Source: an uncultured Lachnospiraceae bacterium (lineage in GTDB: Bacteria; Bacillota; Clostridia; Lachnospirales; Lachnospiraceae). From it: a DNA stretch of 32,963 nt. Shown here in pieces: positions 25,305 through 32,934 of the stretch. Below the pieces are notes generated by a model. It saw nothing but the letters and a program-made list of their open reading frames with translations. It made no database searches and was not told where the DNA came from. A program made the position numbers and the translations under genes. Where the stretch lies: the NCBI GenBank assembly GCA_947625875.1, contig CANQQG010000026.1, positions 1 through 32,963 on the forward strand, in the 5' to 3' direction. Position 1 is the stretch's first letter, and the number at the start of each line of letters is the position of its first letter.

Positions 25305-26013
25305 CCTGACTCTCCTCCGCTTCCGCTCCAATATGCTGTAAATAAAAACTTTCCAGGCTGCCCCTGGCTCCGTCCCATTTCTCCTGGTAAACCAGCTGCC
25401 CGTCCCGCATGATCAATACCCGGTCTGCGATCTGCTCGATATCCGATACGATATGCGTGGAAAGCAGCACGATATTTTCCTTTCCCAGCCCGGCGATCAG
25501 GCTGCGGAACCGCGCCCGCTCCTTCGGGTCCAGCCCGGCGGTCGGCTCGTCCAGCACGAGCAGCTTCGGCCGGTTCAGCAACGCCTGCGCAATGCCAAGA
25601 CGCTGTTTCATGCCGCCGGAATAAGTCTTGATCTTCTTTTTTGCGGGTTCCTCCAAAGCGACCAGCTGCAGCAGCTCCTTCGCCCTCCGCTTTGCGGCCG
25701 CCTTTCCCAGCCCTTTTAACGCCGCCATATACAAAAGGAAATCCATGCCCGTAAATTCCGGGTAATAGCCAAAATCCTGCGGCAGGTAGCCTAACAGGGA
25801 ACGGTACGCCTCATCGCCCGCAGGCAGCCCGTCAAATGTGACCGTCCCGCTGGTCGGCTTCAATATGCCGCAGACCATGCGCATGAGCGTCGTTTTCCCC
25901 GCCCCGTTCGCGCCGAGCAGGCCGCAGACGCCTTCCTGCAGCCGGAACGAGACGCGGTCAACGGCAATCTTGTTTTTATATTGTTTTGACGCCCTGTCGA
26001 TTATAAGTTCCAT
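25273..26013 (-). CDS. ABC transporter ATP-binding protein
   Basis: A 246-residue ATPase subunit. All motifs are present: Walker A GANGAGKTT (34-42), Q-loop LPQDFGYY, ABC signature YSGGMKQRLGIAQALL, Walker B LLVLDEPTAGLDP, and the H-loop STHIVSD. It powers export through the permease encoded just downstream. The ATG at 26013 has a GGAGGAA SD and lies inside the end of the membrane-protein gene (13-base overlap). It is closely similar to the ATPase at the right window edge (shared SGGMK-RLGIAQA and DEP-AGLDPKER), so the two ABC pairs look like paralogues. Confidence 0.95.
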   Translation of the reverse strand: MELIIDRASKQYKNKIAVDRVSFRLQEGVCGLLGANGAGKTTLMRMVCGILKPTSGTVTFDGLPAGDEAYRSLLGYLPQDFGYYPEFTGMDFLLYMAALKGLGKAAAKRRAKELLQLVALEEPAKKKIKTYSGGMKQRLGIAQALLNRPKLLVLDEPTAGLDPKERARFRSLIAGLGKENIVLLSTHIVSDIEQIADRVLIMRDGQLVYQEKWDGARGSLESFYLQHIGAEAEESQDETIFMAGKV

Positions 26014-26732
26014 ACAAGTTCCTCCGTCTGTCTGATCATCCGGTATATTTCCTGCGCTGTTTTCCAGAATAAAAACAGGGACAAAGAAACCCAGACGACG
26101 ATGTTTGAATTTTGATGCATAAAATCAGCCGCCATGTGCAAAAACGCATTTCCGCCGCTGACGGATACGGCGACGCCCATACAGCCATAAATAATATCCT
26201 GGCTGTAAAAACAGCGCGTGAGCCAAAGGCTGGCCGTTACCGTCATAAGATATGGGACCAGGATATAAAGCCCCGCCCGGAACAGGGAAATGCGGCCGCC
26301 TCCATCGCACAGCGGGATAAAGCAGCATAAAATAAAAGCGTCCAGTAACCCCAAAATGCCCATCCGCGCAAGCAGGACGCTTTTTAACGAGAACCGCGCG
26401 GACATTTCAAATTCATCCATCCCGTACAGCGCGGAACGCATACTCTCCGTAACCGCCAGCAGGCCAAGAAACGGCGCGAGCGCGGACGCCGCCCACAACA
26501 CATCTCCGTCGACGGCATATGCGGCGGACAGCGCGGGAAGCAGCAGCGATAACGAAAGAAGCCACGTCCGCTTCCTGATATAGGACATCTGAATGAAAAC
26601 AAATTGCCACAAAGGAAGCCGCGGCCCCGGATATGCCCATAAAAAACGTCTTTTCCTTCCCTGATCCGGCACAGGGGCGTCAAAGATTTCCCGCAATCCC
26701 TGTATCAGCTCCCGGCTCTTTTTCCGTCCCAT
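26001..26732 (-). CDS. Six-helix membrane protein in the ECF sigma/ABC operon
   Basis: A 243-residue protein with a basic cytoplasmic head of about 55 residues, then six hydrophobic helices (about 57-75, 80-97, 120-142, 150-170, 175-198 and 207-227). I cannot place it in a named family. By position it may be a second permease-like subunit of the ABC transporter or a membrane regulator that holds the sigma factor; its head lacks the zinc-finger pattern of common anti-sigma factors. The gene starts 53 bases inside the sigma gene and ends 13 bases inside the ATPase gene. Start ATG at 26732 has a GGAGAGGAGGG-type SD. Confidence 0.75.
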   Translation of the reverse strand: MGRKKSRELIQGLREIFDAPVPDQGRKRRFLWAYPGPRLPLWQFVFIQMSYIRKRTWLLSLSLLLPALSAAYAVDGDVLWAASALAPFLGLLAVTESMRSALYGMDEFEMSARFSLKSVLLARMGILGLLDAFILCCFIPLCDGGGRISLFRAGLYILVPYLMTVTASLWLTRCFYSQDIIYGCMGVAVSVSGGNAFLHMAADFMHQNSNIVVWVSLSLFLFWKTAQEIYRMIRQTEELVWNL

Positions 26733-27171
26733 CCGAAACCCTCCTCTCCAATTGCTTTAAAATCCGTTTCAGCTCCCGGTACAGGGCAAATCTGGATCTC
26801 CCGTACAGTTTTGCCAGATCCCCGACCGGAACCTCGTTCACATAGCGCAGCAAAACCAGCTCACGCTCATGCTCCGTCAGCTCCTCAACCGCCATGCGCA
26901 GGGCAAGCGCTTCAAAAAACGGCTCTTCCTCCGGCGCCGGCAGTTCTTCCGGAAGCTGCCCGCATGGTTTTTTCCGGAACTCATCCACGCACAAATTCCG
27001 CGCAATGGTATACAAAAACGCCAGCGGCCGCCCGGCGTCCCTGTAATCTCTGCATTCCAGAAAACGGAGAAAGGTTTCCTGTGTGATATCTTCCGCGCGC
27101 TGCACATCCTGCAGCCGGTAATAACAATAACGGTATATTTTGTCATATTGTTCTTCGACGTCGATTTCCAC
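26680..27171 (-). CDS. ECF-type RNA polymerase sigma factor
   Basis: A 163-residue sigma-70 family protein of ECF size. Region 2 spans about 5-66 ('YDKIYRYCYYRLQDVQRAEDITQETFLRFLE', then 'LAFLYTIARNLCVDEFRK', which binds the -10). Region 4 spans about 92-143 ('LTEHERELVLLRYVNEVPVGDLAKLYGRSRFALYRELKRILKQLE', a helix-turn-helix for the -35). The start is GTG at 27171 after a very strong GAGGAGGGGG SD. It is the first gene of the operon with the six-helix protein and ABC transporter and probably drives that operon in response to an envelope or antimicrobial signal. Confidence 0.92.
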   Translation of the reverse strand: MEIDVEEQYDKIYRYCYYRLQDVQRAEDITQETFLRFLECRDYRDAGRPLAFLYTIARNLCVDEFRKKPCGQLPEELPAPEEEPFFEALALRMAVEELTEHERELVLLRYVNEVPVGDLAKLYGRSRFALYRELKRILKQLERRVSDGTEKEPGADTGIAGNL

Positions 27172-27195
27172 AGCGTCCCCCTCCTCTCTGATAGG

Positions 27196-27240
27196 ATTAA
27201 CGGATAAACCGGGGATGATGTGCGGGCGTTTTTCAAAAAA
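27196..27240 (-). promoter_or_regulatory. Possible autoregulated promoter region of the ECF operon
   Basis: Upstream of the GTG the minus strand reads TTTTTTGAAAAACGCCCGCA, then about 18 bases later CCGTTAATCC. No sigma-A promoter with TTGACA/TATAAT spacing is seen. An A-rich -35 with a CGTTAA-like -10 would suit ECF autoregulation, but this is a guess. Confidence 0.25.
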
Positions 27241-27265
27241 TTTTTCCTTATGCGAATCTGCGCAT

Positions 27266-27290
27266 AAAAAGAGGGACGCCGCCGCCCCTC
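27266..27290 (-). terminator. Terminator of the YwqG-like gene
   Basis: Minus strand GAGGG and CCCTC pair around a GC-rich loop with possible extra GCG/CG pairs, followed by TTTTT. It lies 33 bases after the stop and separates this unit from the ECF operon. Confidence 0.75.
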
Positions 27291-27323
27291 AATGAATCAT
27301 TGTCCGTTTTCTCCTGATCGGTT

Positions 27324-28163
27324 TTAACAACAGTCCCAATTGTACAATACTCTGCGAAAATCACGCTTTTTCAGATCCTCGGAATGAATAAAGAAATTTG
27401 CCACGCCGCAGTCGCCCCACAGCACATATTCTTCCTGATCCCCGGAATCGGAATCCATCTGGAATAAAAGCGTATCGTAATCCGCCAGCGCATCCGAATC
27501 CCCGCGCACATCCGACTGCGTAAAGAACGGATAGCCGAGCAGCCAGTGCCCGACCGTCTGGAATTCATCGGAAGTGACCGCTTCGTATGTATCCTCTCCC
27601 GCTTCCGCATACAGCGTGCCGGCATATTCCACCTGCGCGCCATATTTTTCCTTTGCGCACTGCTCAAATAAAGCGTCATAGCGGTAATCACTGTCGGACA
27701 TAGAGATTTCCCGTTTTTCAAATGCAATCGCATATTCCCCATAGACCGGCATATCTTCCGTATCCACACTGACCGGCGGACACAGTGCGAGGATCTGCTC
27801 TTTTGTCACCGCCGCATCCACCGTTTCATGGTAAACGACACGAAACCGGTCCTGCAGGTCCGGCTCATCAAAATCCAAGCCGAATACGTCATCCGGCTTT
27901 ATAAAAAACTGCAGCATCCCTTTATCCGGCAGCTCTGTGCCATCTGTATCCAGCTGGTCAAAATTAATCTGCGCAAGCAGCGCCAGCATATCTCCATCGC
28001 TGTCCGTCGGATATTCTTTGCTTAAATCCCAATACGGCGCGCCGCCGAATTTGCTGTCCAAGATCCCCGGCTCTTTCCCATGCTCGATATGGATCTGATA
28101 TGCCGTTTTTTGCGTGCGTTTTTTTACTTCCGCCATTGTTTCTCTGATCTGTGCCTCTGTCAT
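27324..28163 (-). CDS. YwqG-like DUF1963 protein
   Basis: A 279-residue soluble protein of the DUF1963/YwqG family. Family markers are 'SKFGGAPYW' (about 38-46), 'LLALLAQINFDQL' (60-72), 'LQFFIKPDDVFGLD' and the C-terminal 'HWLLGYPFFTQSDVR', 'LLFQMDSD' and 'WGDCGVANFFIHSEDL'. The biochemical function of the family is not established. It is strongly acidic. The ATG at 28163 has a GGAGGAAA SD; an in-frame start 11 codons upstream lacks one. It is 56 bases after acylphosphatase and is the last gene before a terminator. Confidence 0.9.
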   Translation of the reverse strand: MTEAQIRETMAEVKKRTQKTAYQIHIEHGKEPGILDSKFGGAPYWDLSKEYPTDSDGDMLALLAQINFDQLDTDGTELPDKGMLQFFIKPDDVFGLDFDEPDLQDRFRVVYHETVDAAVTKEQILALCPPVSVDTEDMPVYGEYAIAFEKREISMSDSDYRYDALFEQCAKEKYGAQVEYAGTLYAEAGEDTYEAVTSDEFQTVGHWLLGYPFFTQSDVRGDSDALADYDTLLFQMDSDSGDQEEYVLWGDCGVANFFIHSEDLKKRDFRRVLYNWDCC

Positions 28164-28219
28164 TTTCCTCCATCCTTTCCGCGGCCTGCTGTGCAAAGAC
28201 CGCCATCTGTCAAAATTTT

Positions 28220-28492
28220 TCAGCGTATATGGAACCCGCTTTCACTTTCATGTACAGGGATCTCCTTTTCCTCTGTCCGGTCGATCGAAAGATACGCGCC
28301 CCGCTGCAGAAGCAGCAGCATTTTCCGGATCTCCTCTCTGCCGCCCTGCGCCTCCATCTCTACCGTCCCATCCCACTCATTGCGCACCCAGCCTGTGATC
28401 CCAAGGCTTTTTGCCGCATAAGACGCGCGGTAACGGAACCCGACGCCCTGTACGTTGCCGTAAAAAATAAAATGCTTACGAATTTTTTCCAT
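28220..28492 (-). CDS. acyP: Acylphosphatase
   Basis: A 90-residue enzyme of the usual family length, which hydrolyses carboxyl-phosphate bonds of acyl phosphates. The phosphate-binding loop GNVQGVGFR (12-20) carries Arg20, and the second motif GWVRNEWDGTVE has catalytic Asn38. No chaperone or hydrogenase fusion is present, so it is a stand-alone acylphosphatase. ATG at 28492 has an AAAGGGC SD. It lies 18 bases after the second AAA/PD-(D/E)XK gene, probably in the same transcript. Confidence 0.95.
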   Translation of the reverse strand: MEKIRKHFIFYGNVQGVGFRYRASYAAKSLGITGWVRNEWDGTVEMEAQGGREEIRKMLLLLQRGAYLSIDRTEEKEIPVHESESGFHIR

Positions 28493-28510
28493 GTTCTGCC
28501 CTTTATAATA

Positions 28511-30319
28511 TCATCTATATTGTTCTGCGACCGACTCTATAATATCGGAGTCAATGCCCCTGCCAAATTTATAACTCCTGACATATAACTCTGTTTTACG
28601 GATACCGCTTTTGCTTTTGCCTACGATCGGCATCAATTCCGCAACCGCCTCTCCAAAATCCGTATACTTTTCCGGTTTTATTCCCTCCTGCTGACAGATC
28701 GTAACCCATTCCGGTCGGCCGTCGGTTCGGGTAAATTCTTCTATCCTGCATTCATGTTTTTTACTGTCTCTGTCATAATTAATGCCTATTAAGAGGATTC
28801 TGCCAGTATAATCTTCTACCGCTTTTACATACCCTTTTTCCTTAATCTGGGCAATCGCCCCTTCAGCCGTTTTATCCCATTTTAATTCAACAACCAAAAC
28901 AGGCTTATCTGTATTCCGCCTCGGCAAAAAAACAATATCGGCAAATCCCCTGCCCGCTGGCAGTTCCCGTACCAGTTTATACTCATCCCTTGCTTTGTAA
29001 TAAGCTAACGTGATCGTACACGCCAGAGAATTTTCATCATTATATTTTAACACCGAAGTGTTATCGCTGTGGACGCTGTCTATCATTTCGGCAACAAACG
29101 CTTCATTTCCGGCAAGCGTCTCATTCAGTAACTTCGCTGAATCCGAAATAGCTTTTGCCGTTTTATCCCAATTCTGCCTTTCAATCGCTGCAATAAATTC
29201 CTTACGGACTTCCTCATTTGGTATCATAACTGTTTTATCATACTCATTATAGGTCAAATACCCCAGGTGGACTAATAGCGTCAAAACATCGTCCCCGCTG
29301 TTGAAAGATACCATATCATTTGTAAAATTAGCTGTATTAACCGGATGCCTGCCTCCACCCAGCATGCCTATAATACAGTCTTTTAAACCCTCAAAATTCA
29401 TGCCGATATAGTCGGACAATACTTCATACGTGTCCGTCTTGCTCCAGTAACTGGTAACTTCCCCATGCAGTACGGCATCGATCACAGAATTCGGATTATA
29501 TATATGCATGTCTTTTATCTTATAACCATCATACCACCTTTCCATTTGTTCAAAATCAATATCATTTTCCTCACACAGGGTTTTTACTTCCTCCTCATTA
29601 AATCCAACATATGGGGCGTACTCAAAGGGTTCGATCATTGTGTACTCTTTAAAGTTATTCAAAGCCGACTGTGTCCCGTATTTTTTTATCGGCAATACCC
29701 CGGTTAAATATGCAAGCCTGATATACTCTCCCGAAAAATCTTTAAACAGCCTTCTGAGCAATTTTATATAATAATCCTGCGCTTCTTTATCGAATTTATT
29801 CTCTCTGAAAAGGGCGTCCCATTCATCTATAATAACGATGAACTGTTCTCCTGAACGCCTGTAAATATCAGATAATGCAGCGGCTAAGTCATTCGTGTCC
29901 GGAAACCTCGAACCGGAAAATTCCTGTTCTAATTCTGAGATTACAGACCGCTCCAGATGATCGACCGCGCGAATCGGTGCATAAAACCCTCCATACATGT
30001 TATCTTTTGAATGCAGGAAAACATTCAGGTCAAGATGGATTACATTGTATTGATTCATGTGATCTCTATAACCGGAACTGGCAGAAATCTCCAGACCTTT
30101 AAACAGACCGGATGAATCACAGCCTTTACAGTAATAGGAACTCAACATCTTTGCCGCGACAGATTTCCCGAAACGCCTTGGCCTGCTCACACATATAAAA
30201 CGGAATTCCGTATCCAGGACGGCGTTCGTACGATTTAACATGCCTGTCTTGTCAACATAAAGCCCGGATCTCAATACGTTTTCAAAACTCTTATTTCCAG
30301 GATTCAAATACAGCCCCAT
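28511..30319 (-). CDS. AAA-ATPase-like / PD-(D/E)XK nuclease fusion protein (copy 2)
   Basis: A 602-residue relative of the protein at 22291-23982, but clearly diverged. It has 'YVDKTGMLN' (21-29), the P-loop-like RPRRFGKS (46-53), Walker B FIVIIDEWDALF (160-171), a 'RWYDGYKI' block, and the nuclease-like core D461, E478 and K480 (GFADIVF, VVELKWD). The ATG at 30319 has an AAGGAG SD; the longer open frame overlaps the thiF-like gene. It is 13 bases after that gene, so the two are cotranscribed, which is an unusual neighbour for this family. Biological role unproven; base composition is somewhat more AT-rich than its flanks. Confidence 0.9.
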   Translation of the reverse strand: MGLYLNPGNKSFENVLRSGLYVDKTGMLNRTNAVLDTEFRFICVSRPRRFGKSVAAKMLSSYYCKGCDSSGLFKGLEISASSGYRDHMNQYNVIHLDLNVFLHSKDNMYGGFYAPIRAVDHLERSVISELEQEFSGSRFPDTNDLAAALSDIYRRSGEQFIVIIDEWDALFRENKFDKEAQDYYIKLLRRLFKDFSGEYIRLAYLTGVLPIKKYGTQSALNNFKEYTMIEPFEYAPYVGFNEEEVKTLCEENDIDFEQMERWYDGYKIKDMHIYNPNSVIDAVLHGEVTSYWSKTDTYEVLSDYIGMNFEGLKDCIIGMLGGGRHPVNTANFTNDMVSFNSGDDVLTLLVHLGYLTYNEYDKTVMIPNEEVRKEFIAAIERQNWDKTAKAISDSAKLLNETLAGNEAFVAEMIDSVHSDNTSVLKYNDENSLACTITLAYYKARDEYKLVRELPAGRGFADIVFLPRRNTDKPVLVVELKWDKTAEGAIAQIKEKGYVKAVEDYTGRILLIGINYDRDSKKHECRIEEFTRTDGRPEWVTICQQEGIKPEKYTDFGEAVAELMPIVGKSKSGIRKTELYVRSYKFGRGIDSDIIESVAEQYR

Positions 30320-30332
30320 ACAGACTCCTTTC

Positions 30333-31157
30333 TTAACACCCGCCGCCCCGCTCATATTCCGCATGGTTGTCCGCCACATCAAAAATATCTCTTTTTTCCC
30401 CGCAGATTCTGCATACCGGTGATTTTTTAGAAATATTTACAATGCGCGCGCGCATGGAAAGCCCGTCAAAAATAAGCATTCTCCCGGTAAGCAGTTCGCC
30501 GCAGGAAAGGATATATTTTATCGCTTCCAATGCCTGTATGCAGCCGATAATCCCGGCGGCCGCGCCGATGATTCCCGTCCGGCTGCAGCCCGGCACACTG
30601 CCGCGCTCCGGAATCTCCTCAAAAACACAGCGGTAACATGGATAATCCCCCGGCGTCCAGGTCATCACCTGTCCCTCAAAGCGCAGGACGCCCGCATGGC
30701 AAAACGGTTTTTTCGCCAGTACGCAGGCGTCATTGATCAAAAATTTCGTTTCAAAATTATCCACAGCGTCCAAAATAAAATCATATTCTTTTATGATGTC
30801 CGAAATATTCTGCGGCGTGACGCGGTAAGGATATGCCACGATTTTTATGCTGTCGTTTATCCGCTCCATGCCCTGTTTTGCGGATTCCGCCTTATTCCTT
30901 CCGACGTGCGCCTGCGCGTGGATAATCTGGCGGTGCAGATTGGAAACATTTACGGTATCCGCGTCCGCAATCCCGATCGTGCCAATGCCGGCCGCCGCCA
31001 GATATAACGCCGCCGGTGAGCCGAGCCCGCCGGCGCCGATCAGCAGAACCTTTGCGTTTGCAAGCTTTTCCTGCCCCTCGGGGCCGACTTCCGGCAGGAT
31101 AACCTGCCGCTCATAGCGTTTTTCATTTATCAGATCCTCGGATGTGGCATTTGTCAT
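30333..31157 (-). CDS. HesA/MoeB/ThiF family adenylyltransferase
   Basis: A 274-residue E1-like enzyme that adenylates the C-terminal Gly of a sulfur-carrier protein (ThiS, MoaD or similar). It shows the family opening 'RYERQVILPEVGPEGQEKL', the nucleotide loop GAGGLGS (41-47), NLHRQ (73-77), DAVDN (130-134), and zinc Cys pairs C174/C177 (CYRC) and C249/C252 (CRIC). The PGCSRTGIIG block (189-198) is in the place of the MoeB/ThiF Cys loop. It could serve thiamin, molybdopterin or cysteine synthesis; no ThiS- or MoaD-like gene is near, so the pathway is open. There is no rhodanese domain. ATG at 31157 has a GGAGAAA SD and a good promoter upstream. Confidence 0.9.
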   Translation of the reverse strand: MTNATSEDLINEKRYERQVILPEVGPEGQEKLANAKVLLIGAGGLGSPAALYLAAAGIGTIGIADADTVNVSNLHRQIIHAQAHVGRNKAESAKQGMERINDSIKIVAYPYRVTPQNISDIIKEYDFILDAVDNFETKFLINDACVLAKKPFCHAGVLRFEGQVMTWTPGDYPCYRCVFEEIPERGSVPGCSRTGIIGAAAGIIGCIQALEAIKYILSCGELLTGRMLIFDGLSMRARIVNISKKSPVCRICGEKRDIFDVADNHAEYERGGGC

Positions 31158-31216
31158 AATCGTTTCTCCATAAAGCCTTTTACGCGCTTTTTTTTTGCAT
31201 TTCCATCAACATCTCC

Positions 31217-31245
31217 ATCATACATGATTGTGCGGCCAAAAGCAA
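31217..31245 (-). promoter_or_regulatory. Promoter of the ThiF-like gene unit
   Basis: Minus strand TTGCTT (31245-31240), 17-base spacer, TATGAT (31222-31217), about 60 bases before the ATG at 31157. It lies just after the ABC permease stop. Confidence 0.55.
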
Positions 31246-31250
31246 CACAT

Positions 31251-32324
31251 TTAAACCTGACGTCCGGCAAAAGCCCGGCGCGAAACAGCCATGCCGCCGC
31301 CCAAAAACAGGAACGCCGCCGGAACCGCCCATAATGCATAATTCAGCCCGTTTCCAAGCTGCGCGACTGACATCAGACGAAAAAACTGCGACTGGTACAG
31401 CGGCAGCAGCACAACGTACCGAAACCACGCGCTCCTTTCGGAAACAGGCAGGAGCATCGGAAACGTATAAACCGCCGCCGAAGCGGCGAGCGCGGCAGTC
31501 TGGCTCCTGCAGACGGCAGACAGGACAAACGCGACCCCGGCGACACTGGCAGAAGCCATAAACGTCAGCAGAACCTGATACCGGATCATCACGCCGCACG
31601 TCATATCAAACGGAATCCCGCCCTCAACATATTCTACCGGCGCAAATAAAATACTGTATTCTAAGCCATCCGCCCCGTAAAAGGCGAACGCAAGCGCCGC
31701 CTGAATGCATAAAATCCCCGCCGTCACAAAAAACGCCGCCAGAACGCCTGCGGCCAGCTTTGCCGTTATGCATCTGGTCTTTCCGTACCGGCACGTTAAA
31801 ATAACCTGATCCGCGCCGCCATACTCACCGGAAAAAACCGGGACGAGCATAATGAGAATCACAAATGAAAGGACGATTCCCGCCCGCTGCATATTCCGGC
31901 TCGTCGTAAGCCAGCCATACGTATACCCGACCCGGATCGTTTTCCCGCCAAACACGTCCGCAACGCAGCGCCCGTTCCAGTTCCCTTCCTGATCGGAAAA
32001 CCGCGCGAATACCGACGACTGCAGGGCGTTCTGATAAAAATAAACCGCATTCATCCCATGCAGATCCACGTTTGGCTTAAACTCCGCCAGAATCCGCCGC
32101 ACTTTTTCATCCGTCAAAACACCTTCATATTTTTCTGCAACCGCCTTATCGATCGTGACCGCAATGCGCCCACTGCCTTCCCTGCCGCTCCCGTCACACG
32201 CATACATATTCCGGTAAGACATGGCGGCATCTGAAACCGTCAGCAGCAGCGCAGCCAGCAGGGCGGCCTGCGTCAGCCGTTTCCGGAATATTTTGCTCCA
32301 TTCAAACCACACCAGCTTACGCAT
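31251..32324 (-). CDS. ABC-2-type transporter permease (second ABC pair)
   Basis: A 357-residue membrane protein. The start 'MRKLVWFEWSKIFRKRLTQAALL' resembles that of the permease at 25304. Helix 1 is about 17-37, a soluble loop of about 115 residues follows, then five helices (near 150-170, 190-217, 250-272, 275-295 and 330-350). It probably exports a peptide or lipid with the ATPase encoded just upstream. The ATG at 32324 has GGAGGACGGAG upstream and overlaps the ATPase gene end by eight bases. The open frame continues upstream to 32564, but that part lies inside the ATPase gene and is rejected. Substrate unknown. Confidence 0.82.
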   Translation of the reverse strand: MRKLVWFEWSKIFRKRLTQAALLAALLLTVSDAAMSYRNMYACDGSGREGSGRIAVTIDKAVAEKYEGVLTDEKVRRILAEFKPNVDLHGMNAVYFYQNALQSSVFARFSDQEGNWNGRCVADVFGGKTIRVGYTYGWLTTSRNMQRAGIVLSFVILIMLVPVFSGEYGGADQVILTCRYGKTRCITAKLAAGVLAAFFVTAGILCIQAALAFAFYGADGLEYSILFAPVEYVEGGIPFDMTCGVMIRYQVLLTFMASASVAGVAFVLSAVCRSQTAALAASAAVYTFPMLLPVSERSAWFRYVVLLPLYQSQFFRLMSVAQLGNGLNYALWAVPAAFLFLGGGMAVSRRAFAGRQV

Positions 32325-32934
32325 CCGCTCCGTCCTCCCCATTAAAATAATAAAGATACAGATCTTCGAGGCTGGGCGGAACCTGTACGGCTCCCTCCAA
32401 CGGCATTTGCTCCGATATGACGCGAAGGGCCGTCCTGCCATTTCCCATATGCCGGAGATTGCTGACAAGAAGCCGCGCCGCCGCATTCCCGGCGCATTCA
32501 GCCGGAACATCGCATTCCCAGACTTTCCCGCAGATCTCCGCCGTAATTTCCTGCGGCCCGCCAAAATGAAGGATTTTCCCTCGCTTCATCATAACGATCT
32601 TTTCCGCGGCAAACTCCACATCCGAAACAATATGCGTCGATAAAAGAACGATCCGGTCTTTGGAAAAAGCGCCAATCAGATTGCGGAAGCGCACCCGCTC
32701 CTTCGGGTCAAGCCCTGCCGACGGCTCGTCCAGGATTAAAATGCGGGGATTGTTCAGCATCGCCTGCGCGATTCCCAGCCGCTCCTTCATGCCGCCGGAA
32801 AATGTCCGGAGCTTCCGGCTGCCCTCCCTTTCAAGACCGACCGCGCAGAGAAGCCTCCGCGCCCTCCTTTTCGCCTCCCATAACTTCTCGGAATCTTCAG
32901 CCCTGATTTTATAAGGCTTTCCGCCCCCCCCCAT
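32317..32934 (-). CDS. ABC transporter ATP-binding protein, N-terminus missing
   Basis: The 205 visible residues hold the ABC signature FSGGMKERLGIAQAML, Walker B ILILDEPSAGLDPKER and the H-loop STHIVSD, followed by a C-terminal regulatory section of about 90 residues. Walker A and the Q-loop, normally in the first 90 residues, are absent. The frame opens with an ATG next to a run of nine G (minus strand), and an in-frame TGA lies at 32946-32944. Homology seems to begin around residue 10. Either the gene is truncated in the cell or the sequence is unreliable at this edge. It is coupled to the permease gene and paralogous to the ATPase at 25273. Confidence 0.75.
   Translation of the reverse strand: MGGGGKPYKIRAEDSEKLWEAKRRARRLLCAVGLEREGSRKLRTFSGGMKERLGIAQAMLNNPRILILDEPSAGLDPKERVRFRNLIGAFSKDRIVLLSTHIVSDVEFAAEKIVMMKRGKILHFGGPQEITAEICGKVWECDVPAECAGNAAARLLVSNLRHMGNGRTALRVISEQMPLEGAVQVPPSLEDLYLYYFNGEDGADA

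Noticed and set aside
31180-31599. Minus-strand open frame of about 139 codons overlapping the ABC permease
   Set aside because: The Arg/Cys-rich product fits no family and the permease frame, with clear membrane helices, covers the same bases.
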